Assembly: GCA_963707515.1 (NCBI GenBank) | Contig: CAVPQI010000001.1 | Span: forward strand, 1,984,001-2,048,000 | Direction of reading: 5' to 3' | From: Sva-07 sp963707515 | GTDB taxonomy: Bacteria > Actinomycetota > Acidimicrobiia > Acidimicrobiales > Ilumatobacteraceae | Length of the DNA stretch: 64,000 nt | Part shown: positions 35,491 through 45,392 of the stretch, in pieces | How positions within the stretch are numbered: position 1 is the stretch's first letter | Layout: the number at the start of each line of letters is the position of its first letter | Program-made: the position numbers and the translations under genes | Notes under the pieces: model-generated | What the model was told of the DNA's origin: nothing | The model's input: only the letters and a program-made list of their open reading frames with translations | Databases searched by the model: none

Positions 35491-37263
35491 GCGGACGCTG
35501 CCCGTCCTTCCTCCATGAAGTTCCTGAGTTTGCTGCCCCACGAGTCGCGTCGTCGGACCCAGGCGACGACACCGACGATGAACAATGCCACGGCGATCAG
35601 CGAGCGGGCGACGTCGCCGCCGTGACCGCTGAAGCGGGCGACCCACACCGGGACCGTGCCGGCGGCGCTGAGCACCAACGGCACGGCAGCACGCAGCGCC
35701 GAGGCGAACCCGGCGAACTCGGGTGGGACGAGGCCCATCTCGGCGTCGCGTGGCTGGCCGAGGAGGTTGGTCGAGGTCCGCTTCACCGGCGCGTCGAGCA
35801 CGGTGACGACGATGGCGCCGGACGCGCCGGCCCAGGCGACCGGCACGGCGACAGCGAAGGCGCCGACGGCGACATCGGGCTCGACGATCGCCGCCGCTGC
35901 CGCGCCGACGAGGGCGGCGAGGGCGACGAGGACTGCCGGTGCCACGAGGTGGTGCATGTAGATCCACCCGCGGTCGACGGCGAAGCCGTCGGTGAGGTCC
36001 GGCCGGTCGATCTCCTGCGACAGCGGTTCGAGTGACTCCAACCCGACGATGAACAGCGCCCCGAGCAGGACGACGCCGAACAGCGGCGACTCGGCGTAGG
36101 CCAGCGCCGCACCGACCCCGCCGACCGCGGCCGTCGAGCGCGATGCGCGTCATGCGGGCGTACGGCAGCCGGCGCAGCGAGCGTGCACCGCGCGCCCACA
36201 CCACGCCGGGTGCCGGGTGGGTTGAGGGGTGCGGTGCCGGGTGGGTTGAGGGGTGGGGTGCCGGGTGCGGCTCGATGGCGGCGGGCCGTCGCCGTCCGAA
36301 CGTCAGCGCGGCAGGCGCCGGTCGGCGCGGCGGATGCAGCCGCCCGAGTGGCGTCGTGCGCGGCACCTCCGAGCGCAGCTGGCGGCGCAGCTGGACGACC
36401 GTGCGCAGGTCCTGCACGGTCGCCGCGAAGCGCAGCTGTGAGACGAGCTCACCGCGGCGCGACAACGCCTCGATGCGCAGCCGGTTCCCGAGGAGCAGCG
36501 CCGCACCGGCGAACGCCACGGCGACGACGACGGCGATCACGTCGAGCGGTCGCTGCTCGATCCCCCACAGCGCCAGACGACCGGCGAGGTTGCCGGGCGC
36601 GACGCGCTGCAGGCCCTCCGCGGTGCCGTTCCAGATCGCCCAGGCGACCGCCGCCTGCCAGGCGACGAGTGCGACGGCGAGCAGCGACGCCATCCACCGC
36701 GGCAGCCGGATGGCGTGGCTGACGACCGCACTCGACACGAACGCCGCGCCGACGATCGCCCCGAACAGGCCACAGCTCGCCGCCCAGGCCGCTCGTGACC
36801 CCTCGAGCTCGGTGGCGATCAGCTGCCCCAGCACAGCGCCGGCCAGGCCGACCATGAACGCCGCGGCGCGGAGCCGTTGGCCGATCGGACGCAGCATCAC
36901 GGCCCGACGATCGATCGGGGCGAGCAGGACGTGGCGGACGTCGGCCGTCTCGATCGAGATCGGACCGCCATCGGCACCGCTGCGCACTCCGATGGCGACG
37001 GCGACGACCGGGAGCAGGCCGATGATCGCCGGCCCGCGGACGAGCAGCGTGGCGGTGTCGACGTCGTCGCCGATCGCGCCGTCGACGGCATCGGAGAGCC
37101 AGACGACGACGACCAGTCCGACGAGGGCGAAGAGGTAGACGCGGTAGGCGACCTCGAACCACTCCAGTTCGCCGAGCCGGCGCCGCTGCCGCGTGCGGCG
37201 GAGCTCACGGAGGGTGTCGCGGGCCGCACGCTGGTCGGGCACGCGCGCGGCGACGTACGACAT
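35487..37263 (-). CDS. ABC-type membrane permease (one frame break, internal repeat)
   Basis: About 590 residues with numerous hydrophobic segments; two halves with a low-complexity cytoplasmic loop between them. The loop encodes PHPSTHPA repeats from a 24-base minisatellite. The frame breaks near 36132, just after that loop; removing one base restores the second membrane half (AAVGGVGAALAYAESPLFG). It overlaps the ATP-binding gene. I chose the ATG at 37263; one at 37293 would leave only nine bases to the divergent DsbB gene. Confidence 0.82.
36211..36270. repeat. 24-base tandem repeat, two and a half copies
   Basis: Unit TGCCGGGTGGGTTGAGGGGT plus four bases, in frame with the ABC permease, where it encodes alternating His-Pro/Ala-Ser-Thr residues. 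Confidence 0.85.
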
Positions 37264-37302
37264 CGCCTCCAGACGGTAACGCCGCTCCTGCATACTTTGG
37301 GC

Positions 37303-37902
37303 GTGACGACCGAGTCGATGCAGCTGTTCTTCGCTCTCCTGGCGCTGGTCGCCGCGGCCGGTTCGATCGGGCTGGTCGTGTTGCGGCTGCTCGCCGGCAC
37401 CGGTCACGACGGTGCCGCCCGGCTCGGTGCGTCGATCAGCGACGCCGGTACCTGGCTGGCGTTCGTCGTGGCCGCCACCGCCACGCTCGGCTCGCTCTAC
37501 TTCTCCGAGGTCGCCCACTTCGCGCCGTGCCGGCTGTGCTGGTTCCAGCGCATCGCCATGTACCCGCTGTCGGTGATCCTGCTCGTCGGCGGCATCCGCC
37601 GCGATCCCGGCGTGCGGTGGTACGCGGCACCGATCGCCGTCATCGGCGCGCTGATCGCCGCCTACCACACGCTGATCGAATGGCGGCCGTCGCTCGACAC
37701 CGGCGCCTGCGAGTTGACGGGGCCGTCGTGCTCGGTCGTCTGGTTCCGCGAGTTCGGCTTCCTCAGCCTGGCGACGATGGCGCTGATCGGCTTTCTCACC
37801 ATCCTCATACTGTTGCTCGTCCGCTTCCCGGCCACACTGGGCGGTGGCGACGACATCGATTCCACGGTGTCGTCCGCGAGCCGAACGGAGCCAGTGGCGT
37901 GA
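37303..37902 (+). CDS. dsbB: Disulfide bond formation protein B
   Basis: 199 residues with four to five transmembrane helices. The first redox pair is CRLCWFQR after the second helix, and the second pair is in TGACELTGPSC, the periplasmic loop. DsbB passes electrons from DsbA to quinone. Its stop overlaps the GTG start of a thioredoxin-like gene, an obvious partner. A short gap of 39 bases separates it from the divergent ABC permease. Confidence 0.92.
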   Translation: MTTESMQLFFALLALVAAAGSIGLVVLRLLAGTGHDGAARLGASISDAGTWLAFVVAATATLGSLYFSEVAHFAPCRLCWFQRIAMYPLSVILLVGGIRRDPGVRWYAAPIAVIGALIAAYHTLIEWRPSLDTGACELTGPSCSVVWFREFGFLSLATMALIGFLTILILLLVRFPATLGGGDDIDSTVSSASRTEPVA

Positions 37903-38561
37903 ACCCGAAGAACCGCACCCCGTTGATCATCGGCGCGGTCGTCGTGTTGATCGTCGTGCTCGCCGGTCTGGCGGTGCTGCTGACCGGTGGCGACGACGAC
38001 TCGGCCGAAGACCTCGGCCCGGTGCCGACGTACAGCGACGAGGCCGAGCAGAACCGGCCGGTGACCGTCAGCGGCGATCCGCTGCCGACATTCGGCGACG
38101 AAGCCGCCGACCCGGCGCTCGGGCTCGCCGCGCCGATCGTCGAGGGCCAGGACTTCGACGGCGCACCGGTCACGATCGGTGGCCCGAGCGACGGGCCGAC
38201 GCTCCTCGTCTTCCTCGCCCACTACTGCCCGCACTGCAACGCCGAGATCCCCGAGATCCTCCAGGCGTACGGCGACGGGCTGTACCCCGACGACCTCGAG
38301 ATCGTGGGCATCAGCACCAACGCCCATCCCGACGGCCCCAACTACCCGCCGTCGGAGTGGCTCGTCGAGAAGCGTTGGCTGTGGCCCGCGCTCGCCGACG
38401 ACGAGACGGCGACGGCGATGAACGTCTTCGGTGGTCCTGCGTTCCCGTACATGGTGCTGCTCGACGCCGATGGCCACGTCGTTGCCCGGCGCACCGGCGA
38501 GATGCCCGCCGACGCCCTCGGCGCCTGGGTCACCGAGAACCTCGCGGCCGCAGCCGCCTGA
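37899..38561 (+). CDS. Membrane-anchored thioredoxin-fold oxidoreductase (DsbA/TlpA-like)
   Basis: 220 residues. One N-terminal transmembrane helix (NRTPLIIGAVVVLIVVLAG), an acidic linker, then a thioredoxin domain with LVFLAHYCPHCNAEIPEI (CPHC active site) and FPYMVLLDADGHVV (cis-proline region). It should be oxidised by the DsbB encoded just before it. CPHC is the DsbA-type active-site dipeptide, favouring an oxidase role. Confidence 0.92.
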   Translation: MNPKNRTPLIIGAVVVLIVVLAGLAVLLTGGDDDSAEDLGPVPTYSDEAEQNRPVTVSGDPLPTFGDEAADPALGLAAPIVEGQDFDGAPVTIGGPSDGPTLLVFLAHYCPHCNAEIPEILQAYGDGLYPDDLEIVGISTNAHPDGPNYPPSEWLVEKRWLWPALADDETATAMNVFGGPAFPYMVLLDADGHVVARRTGEMPADALGAWVTENLAAAAA

Positions 38562-38562
38562 C

Positions 38563-38595
38563 CGTTACAACAGGGGTCTGACCCCTGATGTAACG
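38563..38595. repeat. Palindromic element, family A, copy 3
   Basis: Core CAGGGGTCTGACCCCTG with arms CGTTACAA / TGTAACG, in the 51-base gap between convergent genes. Confidence 0.8.
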
Positions 38596-38612
38596 CTTGC
38601 CGGGTTGGCCGC

Positions 38613-40250
38613 TCACTCCCAGGCGGCGGGCAGGGTCAGGTGGTCGGTGACGGTGCAGTCGTCGCCGAAGACGACGAAGCGGTCGAACCCGCGCAGGAAC
38701 CATCGGTCGTGGGTGACCGCGATCACCGTGCCGTCGAAGCGGTCGAGTCCCGCCTCCAGCGCCTCGGCGGAGACGAGGTCGAGGTTGTCGGTCGGCTCGT
38801 CGAGCAGCAGCAGCGTCGCCCCCGACAGCTCGAGCAGGAGGATCTGGAACCGCGCCTGCTGACCGCCCGACAGCGTCTCGAACGGCTGCTGGCCGCAGCC
38901 GTGCAACTCGTACCGGCGCAGCATTCCCATCGCCGGGCCGAGCGTGATATCACGGTCGTAGAGCAGATCGACGAGCGCCCGCCCGTGCCACTGCGGATGC
39001 TCGTGGGTCTGGTGGAACAGACCGGGCACGACGCCCGCGCCGAGCCGGCACACGCCCTCGAACGACACCGCATCGGGGCGCGTCACCGTGCCGCCCGCGC
39101 CGCTTGCACCGGCGCCTGCGTGGGCCGTCGTCGGCAGCTGGTCGACGAGCCGCAGGAAGTGGCTCTTGCCGACGCCGTTGCCGCCGAGCACGGCGACACG
39201 CTCGCCGTACCACAGCTCGAGATCGAACGGGTCGGTGAGCCCGTCGATCGACAACTGCTCGCAGATGACGGCCCGTTTGCCGGTGCGGGCGCCGCGCAGG
39301 CGCACGTCGATGCGTTGGTCGCGGACCTCCGGCGGTCGCTCGTTGCGCTCGACGAAGTGGCGCAACTTGGTCTCGGCGGCCTTCAGCTTGGGGGCGAACG
39401 CTTCGCTGATCCGAGCGCGCTCGCGCATCAGCTTGACGTAGTCCTCGAGCCGCTGGCGCTCGTCGTCGTACAACGCCCGGTCGTGCTCGCGCCGCTGGCG
39501 CTCGCCCGCCATCGCTTCGGCGTACGTGGCGAACGACCCGCCGTGGGTCCACGCGCCCCACGCCTCGACGGTGACGATCTTGGTCGCCGTCGCGGCGAGC
39601 AACTCGCGGTCGTGGCTGATGAACACGACCGTCTTGCGCGTCTCGACGAGCTGGCGCTCGAGCCAGCGCTTGGCCGGCACGTCGAGGAAGTTGTCCGGCT
39701 CGTCGAGCACGAGCGTGTCGAACTCGCTGCGCAGCAACGCCTCGAGTGCCAGCCGTTTCTGCTCGCCACCGCTGAGGGTGCGCAGCGGACGATCGGCGAC
39801 CGCGTCGAACGACGATCCGACGGCGCGGGTGACGCACTCGTCCCAGGTCACCTCGAGCTCGTAGCCGCCGGCGTCGCCCCACTCGGACAGAGCGTCGGCG
39901 TACGCCATCGGGTCGGCGTCGAGCGTCGACAATGTCACCCGGACGCGCTCGGCGGCGGCGCGCAGCCGTGCCGGGGCGATCGACTCGAGGAGCTCGCGGA
40001 CGGTGTTCGCCGGATGGTCGGCGGTGCCCACCAACTGGTGCATGACGCCGATCGCGCCGTCGACGCTGATCGTGCCGTCGCTCTGCCGCAGATCGCCGGT
40101 GATCAGCTTGAGGATCGTCGACTTACCGACGCCGTTGGCGCCGACGATCGCCACCCGCTCGCCGTCGCCGACGCGGAACGACACGTCGTGGAACAGCTCG
40201 TCGCCGCCCGGCAGGCGCCACGCGAGGTTGTTGACGGCGATCGAAGCCAC
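38613..40250 (-). CDS. ABC-F family ATP-binding protein
   Basis: 545 residues with two ABC domains and no membrane segments. First: GANGVGKST, LSGGEQKR, LVLDEPDNFLD. Second: GGNGVGKSH, LSGGQQAR, LLLDEPTDNLD. A charged inter-domain linker (KAAETKLRHFVERNE) is present. ABC-F proteins act on the ribosome in translation regulation or antibiotic resistance. The start GTG is chosen at MASIAVNN by homologous beginning. The second Walker A ends in SH instead of ST, a departure that may weaken that site. Confidence 0.9.
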   Translation of the reverse strand: MASIAVNNLAWRLPGGDELFHDVSFRVGDGERVAIVGANGVGKSTILKLITGDLRQSDGTISVDGAIGVMHQLVGTADHPANTVRELLESIAPARLRAAAERVRVTLSTLDADPMAYADALSEWGDAGGYELEVTWDECVTRAVGSSFDAVADRPLRTLSGGEQKRLALEALLRSEFDTLVLDEPDNFLDVPAKRWLERQLVETRKTVVFISHDRELLAATATKIVTVEAWGAWTHGGSFATYAEAMAGERQRREHDRALYDDERQRLEDYVKLMRERARISEAFAPKLKAAETKLRHFVERNERPPEVRDQRIDVRLRGARTGKRAVICEQLSIDGLTDPFDLELWYGERVAVLGGNGVGKSHFLRLVDQLPTTAHAGAGASGAGGTVTRPDAVSFEGVCRLGAGVVPGLFHQTHEHPQWHGRALVDLLYDRDITLGPAMGMLRRYELHGCGQQPFETLSGGQQARFQILLLELSGATLLLLDEPTDNLDLVSAEALEAGLDRFDGTVIAVTHDRWFLRGFDRFVVFGDDCTVTDHLTLPAAWE

Positions 40251-40337
40251 GGCGGCTGATGCTAGGGATGCCCACCCCTCGGGCCGCCACGGTTTGTGGT
40301 GCACGCCCGCCCGGCGTGGTGTCTGCAGGTCGACGAC

Positions 40338-40343
40338 TACGCT
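40338..40343 (+). promoter_or_regulatory. -10 hexamer TACGCT, leaderless-type
   Basis: TACGCT ends nine bases before the GTG that I take as the start of the DUF4157-ART gene. Confidence 0.4.
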
Positions 40344-40352
40344 CGGGACCGA

Positions 40353-42166
40353 GTGGGCAGGACGATGCGACGCGCGGTGGCTCCCGCAGCGCGCCAGCGA
40401 CACAAACGGGACGACGATCGCACGGCCACGTCCTCGCTGCGCGTCGGTCGTGCCGACGACCCTGCCGAGGCCGACGCCGACCGCTTCGCCGACGACCTGC
40501 TGCGCGACCTGGCCGTGCGGCCGATGGCGATCCGTCGCGCCACCTCGTCGACGATCGACGAGCTCGGCGGTCGGTCGGTCGATCGTGGAACCGAGTCCCG
40601 CATCCGCCGCGCCGGGGTGGCGCGCCGTTGCCGGAGACGATCCGTCGTGCCGCCGAAGCGCGTGGCGGACGCGACCTCTCGGACGTGCGCGTGCATGCCG
40701 GCGGTGACGCCGCCCAGCTCAGCGAGCAACTGCAGGCAACGGCGTTCACCGTCGGTGCGGACATCTTCCTCGGTGCCGACGCCGCTCGACCGGGCACGGC
40801 CGCGGGTGACGCGCTGCTCGGGCACGAGCTCGGTCACGTCGTCCAGCAGGGCGGCGGGGTGCAGCGATCGCTTCGCCGCTCGCCGTCGCTGGCACCCCTC
40901 GGGCGACCGTCCACGCCGACGGTCCAGCGGATGTTCGGCAGGAAGAAGACGTCGAAGATCGCCCAGGTCAACGAGCGCGTCGACCAGTCGACGCGAGCGA
41001 AGGTCGTGACCGTCGGCGAGCTGTCGAACCAGGTGAAGACCCTCGAGTCGGCGCTGGGCAAGCTGCTCAAGGCGCACAAGACCGGCAACAAGGAGAGCCA
41101 ATCTGCCGCCTATGGCCTGAAGAGCGCCGCCGAACGGATCCTCGGCAATCTCCCCGACCAGCAGTCGAAGGCGTCGCAGGTGCTCGGTCGTACCTATCCG
41201 GAGCAGGTCCGCCGCCTGCAGCGCATCGTCGACGAGTGCCAACTCATCTGGGACGAGCACCTCGTGGAGATGACCAAGCGCAAGGCCGGCAACATCTACA
41301 ACCAGGAGGCGATGTCGGGTGGTCTGAGCAAGCTCACCGGAGCCGCCAAGCACCAGGGCTTCGCGCCGCTCGGCGATCGCCCCACCGAGCTCCCCGCCGA
41401 CTACAAGTTGTCGCCGGGGCAGAACGCCGAGCAGGTCCTCGCCGGGAGACAGGCAGGGTACGACGCCCGCAAGGGGCGCCGTGATCACGGTGCGGCGCTC
41501 GGACTGACGCCGGCCGAGACGGCGGCGATCATCACCTTCACCGTCGAGGACTACGCCTACATCAACCCGGCGACCGCCAACAACCGCGCCTGGATGGTCG
41601 CTGCCAACCCGGCCGCTGACCTGATCGACAAGCCACACAAGTCGCCCGAGGAGATGGACGCGCTCGGCAAGTCGCTCACCGCCAGCGGGGTCACCGCCCG
41701 TGAACGGCTCGACGAACGCCAGCAGGACCTGAAGGCGCGGACGGAGGAGGGGGCGCTGCACGCCGGCATGGCGATGCAGGGTCTGCTGAAGATGCCGGTG
41801 TGGCGCGGGCAGCTCTTCCGCGGCGAGGTGCTGACCGAGGCCGTGGTCAAGGAACGCTTCGCCGAGTCCCGCAACGGCAAACTGAAGCCGATCGAGAAGA
41901 CGATCAAACGCACCACCATCTCGAGCGCCTCGAAGGAGGAGCACGTCGCCCGCGGCTTCTGGATGGTGGCGTGGGGCAAGGTGCCCGAACCCAAGGTGCG
42001 GGTCCTCTACGTGATGGAGACGACGAACGGCCGCGACATCGAGTTGCTGTCTCCCAGCTCCTACGAGAAGGAAGTGGCGTTGCTGCCGGGTTCCGAGTTC
42101 TCGGTCGTGTCGGCCGAGCGTGACTCCAACGGCGCGATCATCGTCAAGTGCAAGCAGCGCCGCTGA
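40353..42166 (+). CDS. DUF4157 metalloprotease-like domain fused to ADP-ribosyltransferase (two frame breaks)
   Basis: About 600 residues. The N-terminal part is DUF4157: PLPETIRRAAEARGGRDLSDVRVH, FTVGADIFLGAD and LLGHELGHVVQQ, with the HExxH zinc motif. A helical middle follows. The last 200 or so residues look like an R-S-E type ADP-ribosyltransferase: VWRGQLFRG (Arg), TTISSASKEEHVARGFW (STS-like) and YEKEVALLPGSEFSVV (ExE). DUF4157 is characteristic of extracellular contractile injection system cargo, so a toxin role is inferred. The frame is continuous (604 codons) only if bases near 40581 and 40615 are removed. GTG chosen by the -10 element; ATG at 40365 is possible. It converges on an AAA ATPase, three bases away. 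Confidence 0.85.
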
Positions 42167-42169
42167 GCG

Positions 42170-44089
42170 TCAGCCGGGGGGTGCCTCACCGGTGACGACG
42201 GGGTACCACTCGCCGAACATCTCCGGCCGCAGCAGGCGGCCGACCTTGCGCAGCTCCTGGGCCGCCCCGACGACCAGCTCCGCCATGCCGATCTCCGTCC
42301 GCATCTCCGCCGCCCGGAACGCAGCGTGCACGGCGGCGTTGCGGATCTGTCCGCCACTGAACTCGAAGCGGTCGGCGAGCCACGGCAGGTCGACGTCGTC
42401 GGCGAGGGCGACCTGCGGGAGGTGCTGGCGCCAGATGGCGAGGCGTTCGTCGGCCTCCGGGAGCACGAAGTCGATCCGGCTGTGGATGCGACGAAGGAAC
42501 GCCTCGTCGATGCTCTTCTCGAAGTTGGTCGCCAGCACCACGACGCCGTCGAAGGCTTCGACGCGCTGCAACAGGTACGACACCTCGACGTTGGCGTAGC
42601 GGTCGCGGGCGTCACGCACCTCGGAGCGCTTGCCGAACAGCGCATCGGCCTCGTCGAAGAAGAGGACGACGTTGCCGACGCCCGCGGCGTCGAACACCTG
42701 GTCGAGGTTCTTCTCCGTCTCGCCGATGTACTTGCTGACCACCGACGACAGATCGAGCTTGAACATGTCGAGTCCGAGCTCACCGGCCAACACCTCGGCG
42801 GCGAGCGTCTTGCCGGTGCCGGACGGACCGGAGAAGAGCGCCACCAACCCGCGCGACGGTGTTGCCGAGAATCCCCACTCGTCGTAGACGCGCGCCGACT
42901 CGCGGTAGCGCGACACGATCGACCGCAGGGCGTCGGTCCGCGCTGGTGACAGGACGAGGTCGTCCCATGCCGATCGCGGTCGGATGCGTGTGGCCAACGA
43001 CTCGAGCGGACCTGCGAGCAGGCGCCGCACGGCGGCGTCGATGTCGTCGCCGCGGGCACTGAACGCCCGCCGGGCGCGCTCGGCCTGCTGCGGGGTGAGG
43101 CGGTGGGTGCGCGGCGCATCGCCGAACACCGCCGCCCACTCGTCGGTGGTCAGTTCCGTCGCCGGCGCATCGACTTCGATCGCCGTCCGCATCGGGAGCT
43201 GCTCGATCGTCAGCTCGCGCGCAGCGGTGAGCGCCCATGGCAGGTGTGCGGCGCGATCGATCCAGCGTCGTCCGACCTCGGCGAGCGGGTCGTCGAGCTC
43301 GACGACCACGGCACGCCCGGTCATCGTCGCCTCGCGCACGAGGGCTGCCCAGTTGGTGTCGTCGACGGGCGGCGGGGTGATCAGGAACCGCTGGCCGCCG
43401 ATCTTCTCGAACGCAGCTTGGCGTCGTCGGACCCGATCCGGCCCGTAGGCGATGACGAGGGGTGCGTCGACGCCCGGTGCCTCGGCGCCCGGTGCGGGCA
43501 GCGCGTCGTCGAGCTCGATCGACCACGCCCCGTACGGCAGGTCAGGGTCGTCGGCGGTGTCGCCGAGCATCGCCCACACCAACGAGATCGGCACGACGAT
43601 CTCGCGCTGTGCCCACGGTCCGTCGCCGACGATGTCGACCAGTGCTGCCCGGCGGAGACCGCTGTTCGGGCCGAGCGCCGCGGCGGCGCGCTCGGCGCTG
43701 CCGAGGAGCCAACCGGCGGCTTGCATCGTCAGGGCGCCGGCGAAGGACGCGCCGGTGATCGTCGCCACCAGCCGGAGGCGGCGGACGTCGAGCTCGCACG
43801 CCAGGACGATCGCCAGGAGCTCGATCTCGGGGTCGGTCAGCCGGGCGTTGGCGACGACTGCAGCGAAGCCGTCGCCGCCGGCGCTCAGTGACGCCGCCAG
43901 GTCGATGCGTGCCCGGGCGTAGTCGTCGACGGCGTCGGCGAGCTGACCGTCGCGCCCGGCGTCGGGCAGTTCGCCCGCGGGGTCGTCGGCGACACCCTGT
44001 GCGGCGAGGGCACGGAGTGCACCGTCGGCGAACCGCACCCACGGCGCGGCCGCGGGCGCGTCGGCGACGTCGCGATCGTCCGCGGTCAT
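42170..44089 (-). CDS. AAA+ ATPase, injection-system-associated type
   Basis: 639 residues: a long N-terminal helical region with winged-helix-like parts, then a single AAA+ module near residues 400-590: Walker A FSGPSGTGKT, Walker B VVLFFDEADALF, sensor VVVLATNF and arginine finger region RRIHSRID. The layout matches ATPases (Afp15/Pvc15-like) of contractile injection loci and related single-module ATPases. The start ATG overlaps the larC stop (ATGA), so it belongs to the larB-larC operon. It is convergent with the DUF4157-ART gene. Confidence 0.85.
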   Translation of the reverse strand: MTADDRDVADAPAAAPWVRFADGALRALAAQGVADDPAGELPDAGRDGQLADAVDDYARARIDLAASLSAGGDGFAAVVANARLTDPEIELLAIVLACELDVRRLRLVATITGASFAGALTMQAAGWLLGSAERAAAALGPNSGLRRAALVDIVGDGPWAQREIVVPISLVWAMLGDTADDPDLPYGAWSIELDDALPAPGAEAPGVDAPLVIAYGPDRVRRRQAAFEKIGGQRFLITPPPVDDTNWAALVREATMTGRAVVVELDDPLAEVGRRWIDRAAHLPWALTAARELTIEQLPMRTAIEVDAPATELTTDEWAAVFGDAPRTHRLTPQQAERARRAFSARGDDIDAAVRRLLAGPLESLATRIRPRSAWDDLVLSPARTDALRSIVSRYRESARVYDEWGFSATPSRGLVALFSGPSGTGKTLAAEVLAGELGLDMFKLDLSSVVSKYIGETEKNLDQVFDAAGVGNVVLFFDEADALFGKRSEVRDARDRYANVEVSYLLQRVEAFDGVVVLATNFEKSIDEAFLRRIHSRIDFVLPEADERLAIWRQHLPQVALADDVDLPWLADRFEFSGGQIRNAAVHAAFRAAEMRTEIGMAELVVGAAQELRKVGRLLRPEMFGEWYPVVTGEAPPG

Positions 44090-45392
44090 GTGCTCCGCCT
44101 CGCTGCTCCGCTCGGATCTCGGTCGTCAGGCTCGATGGCGGTCGCCGCGGCGACGGCTCGTTCGATGACGATCCGCACCGGCGCGCCCGTCGCCGCGGCG
44201 ACCGCCTGAGCGTCGTCGAATTCGACCTTCACCCGATGTGCCCCGAGCTTCACCCGGATCGGCATGCCGTCGACCTCGACGACCGCCTCGGAGCGGCGCT
44301 GCGGCCAGCGCCGGACGGATGTCGCCCGCACGCCGAGCGTGCCGGACTCACGCACCACGATGGCGCGGATCGCATCCGCGGCCGCCGGGTCGCACAGCGC
44401 ACTGACCACATGGGCTGGACGGCCCTTCTTCATGATGATCGGCGTCACCCAGGCGTCGTGTGCGCCGGCATCGAGCAACGACGAGATCGTGGCGGCGAGG
44501 ACCTCGCCCGTGGCGTCGTCGACGTTGGCCTCGACCAACACGACCTCGCTGCCCGATGGCGGGTGCCCGGTGAGCGTGCCGACGATCGCCTGGACGACGT
44601 TCGCTCGGCCGTCGACGTCGGCGGTGCCGGCGCCGTACCCGACCGCCTCGGCGGTCATCGCCGGGAGCGCACCGAAACCGGCGGCGAGGGTCGTCATCAG
44701 CGCCGCCCCGGTCGGCGTCGACACCTCGAGCGTCGTGTCGAGGCCGACCGTCGGGGCATTGGCCGCCGCCAGCAGGGCGACGGTCGCCGGCGCCGGGTTG
44801 GGCATCGTGCCGTGGGCGGCGCGCACGGTGCCGGTGCCGACGGCGATCGGGCTGCACCGGACCTCGTCGATGCCGAGCGACTCGAGCGCCGCGCACACGC
44901 CGACGACGTCGATGATCGCGTCGAGCGCACCGACCTCGTGGAGCTCGACGTCGAGCGGGTCTGCGCCGTGGATCTGTCCTTCGACCTCGGCGAGGGCGAC
45001 GAACACGGCGCGGGCGCGTTGGCGGATCCTGACGTCGAGCGGGGCGGCGTCGAGCAGGGCGAGGATCTCACGCACCGGACGGTGCGGGCCGTGATCGGTG
45101 TCGTGATCGTCGGGTGGTCGTGGTCATGCGGGTGGTCGTGGTCGTGCGGGTCGTCGTGATCGTGCGGGTCGTCGTGATCGTGCGAGTGACCGGCGTGGAC
45201 GACGACGTTGGCCCACGTGCTGGCGACACCGCAGCGCTGCACCCGTTCGAAGTGGATGGCGTACCCGTCGACACCGAGCGCGGCGACGGCGTCGATGACG
45301 GCCAGCGGGTTGGCGCCGGCGTCGACGAGCGCGCCGAGCGTCATGTCGCCGGCGACGCCGGCCTGGCAGTTGAACCAGATCGCCCGTGTCAC
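44086..45392 (-). CDS. larC: Nickel-insertion protein LarC, with -1 frame change
   Basis: LarC inserts nickel into the pincer nucleotide cofactor of lactate racemase and related enzymes. The first half (LarC1) starts IWFNCQAGVAGDMTLGALVDAG and ends in a His/Asp-rich segment, a plausible nickel store; the second half (LarC2) starts near GPHRPVREILALLDAAPLD and contains VVREADVDDATGEVLAA-like sequence. The two halves are in different frames; a -1 shift near CCG ACG at about 45110 joins them. In Lactobacillus plantarum larC1 and larC2 are joined by programmed -1 frameshifting, which fits. Start GTG overlaps the larB stop. Confidence 0.88.
45095..45190 (-). other. Candidate -1 ribosomal frameshift region with HD-repeat DNA
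   Basis: The region codes His-Asp repeats (CACGACCAC and CACGATCACGAC units). At the 3' end the frame 0 codons CAC CCG ACG become CCC/GAC after slipping back one base, with a Pro tRNA able to move from CCG to CCC. A repeat-slippage deletion of one base is the alternative. Confidence 0.4.

Noticed and set aside
40353..44089. Complete contractile injection locus
   Set aside because: No sheath, tube, baseplate or spike gene is present in the window.
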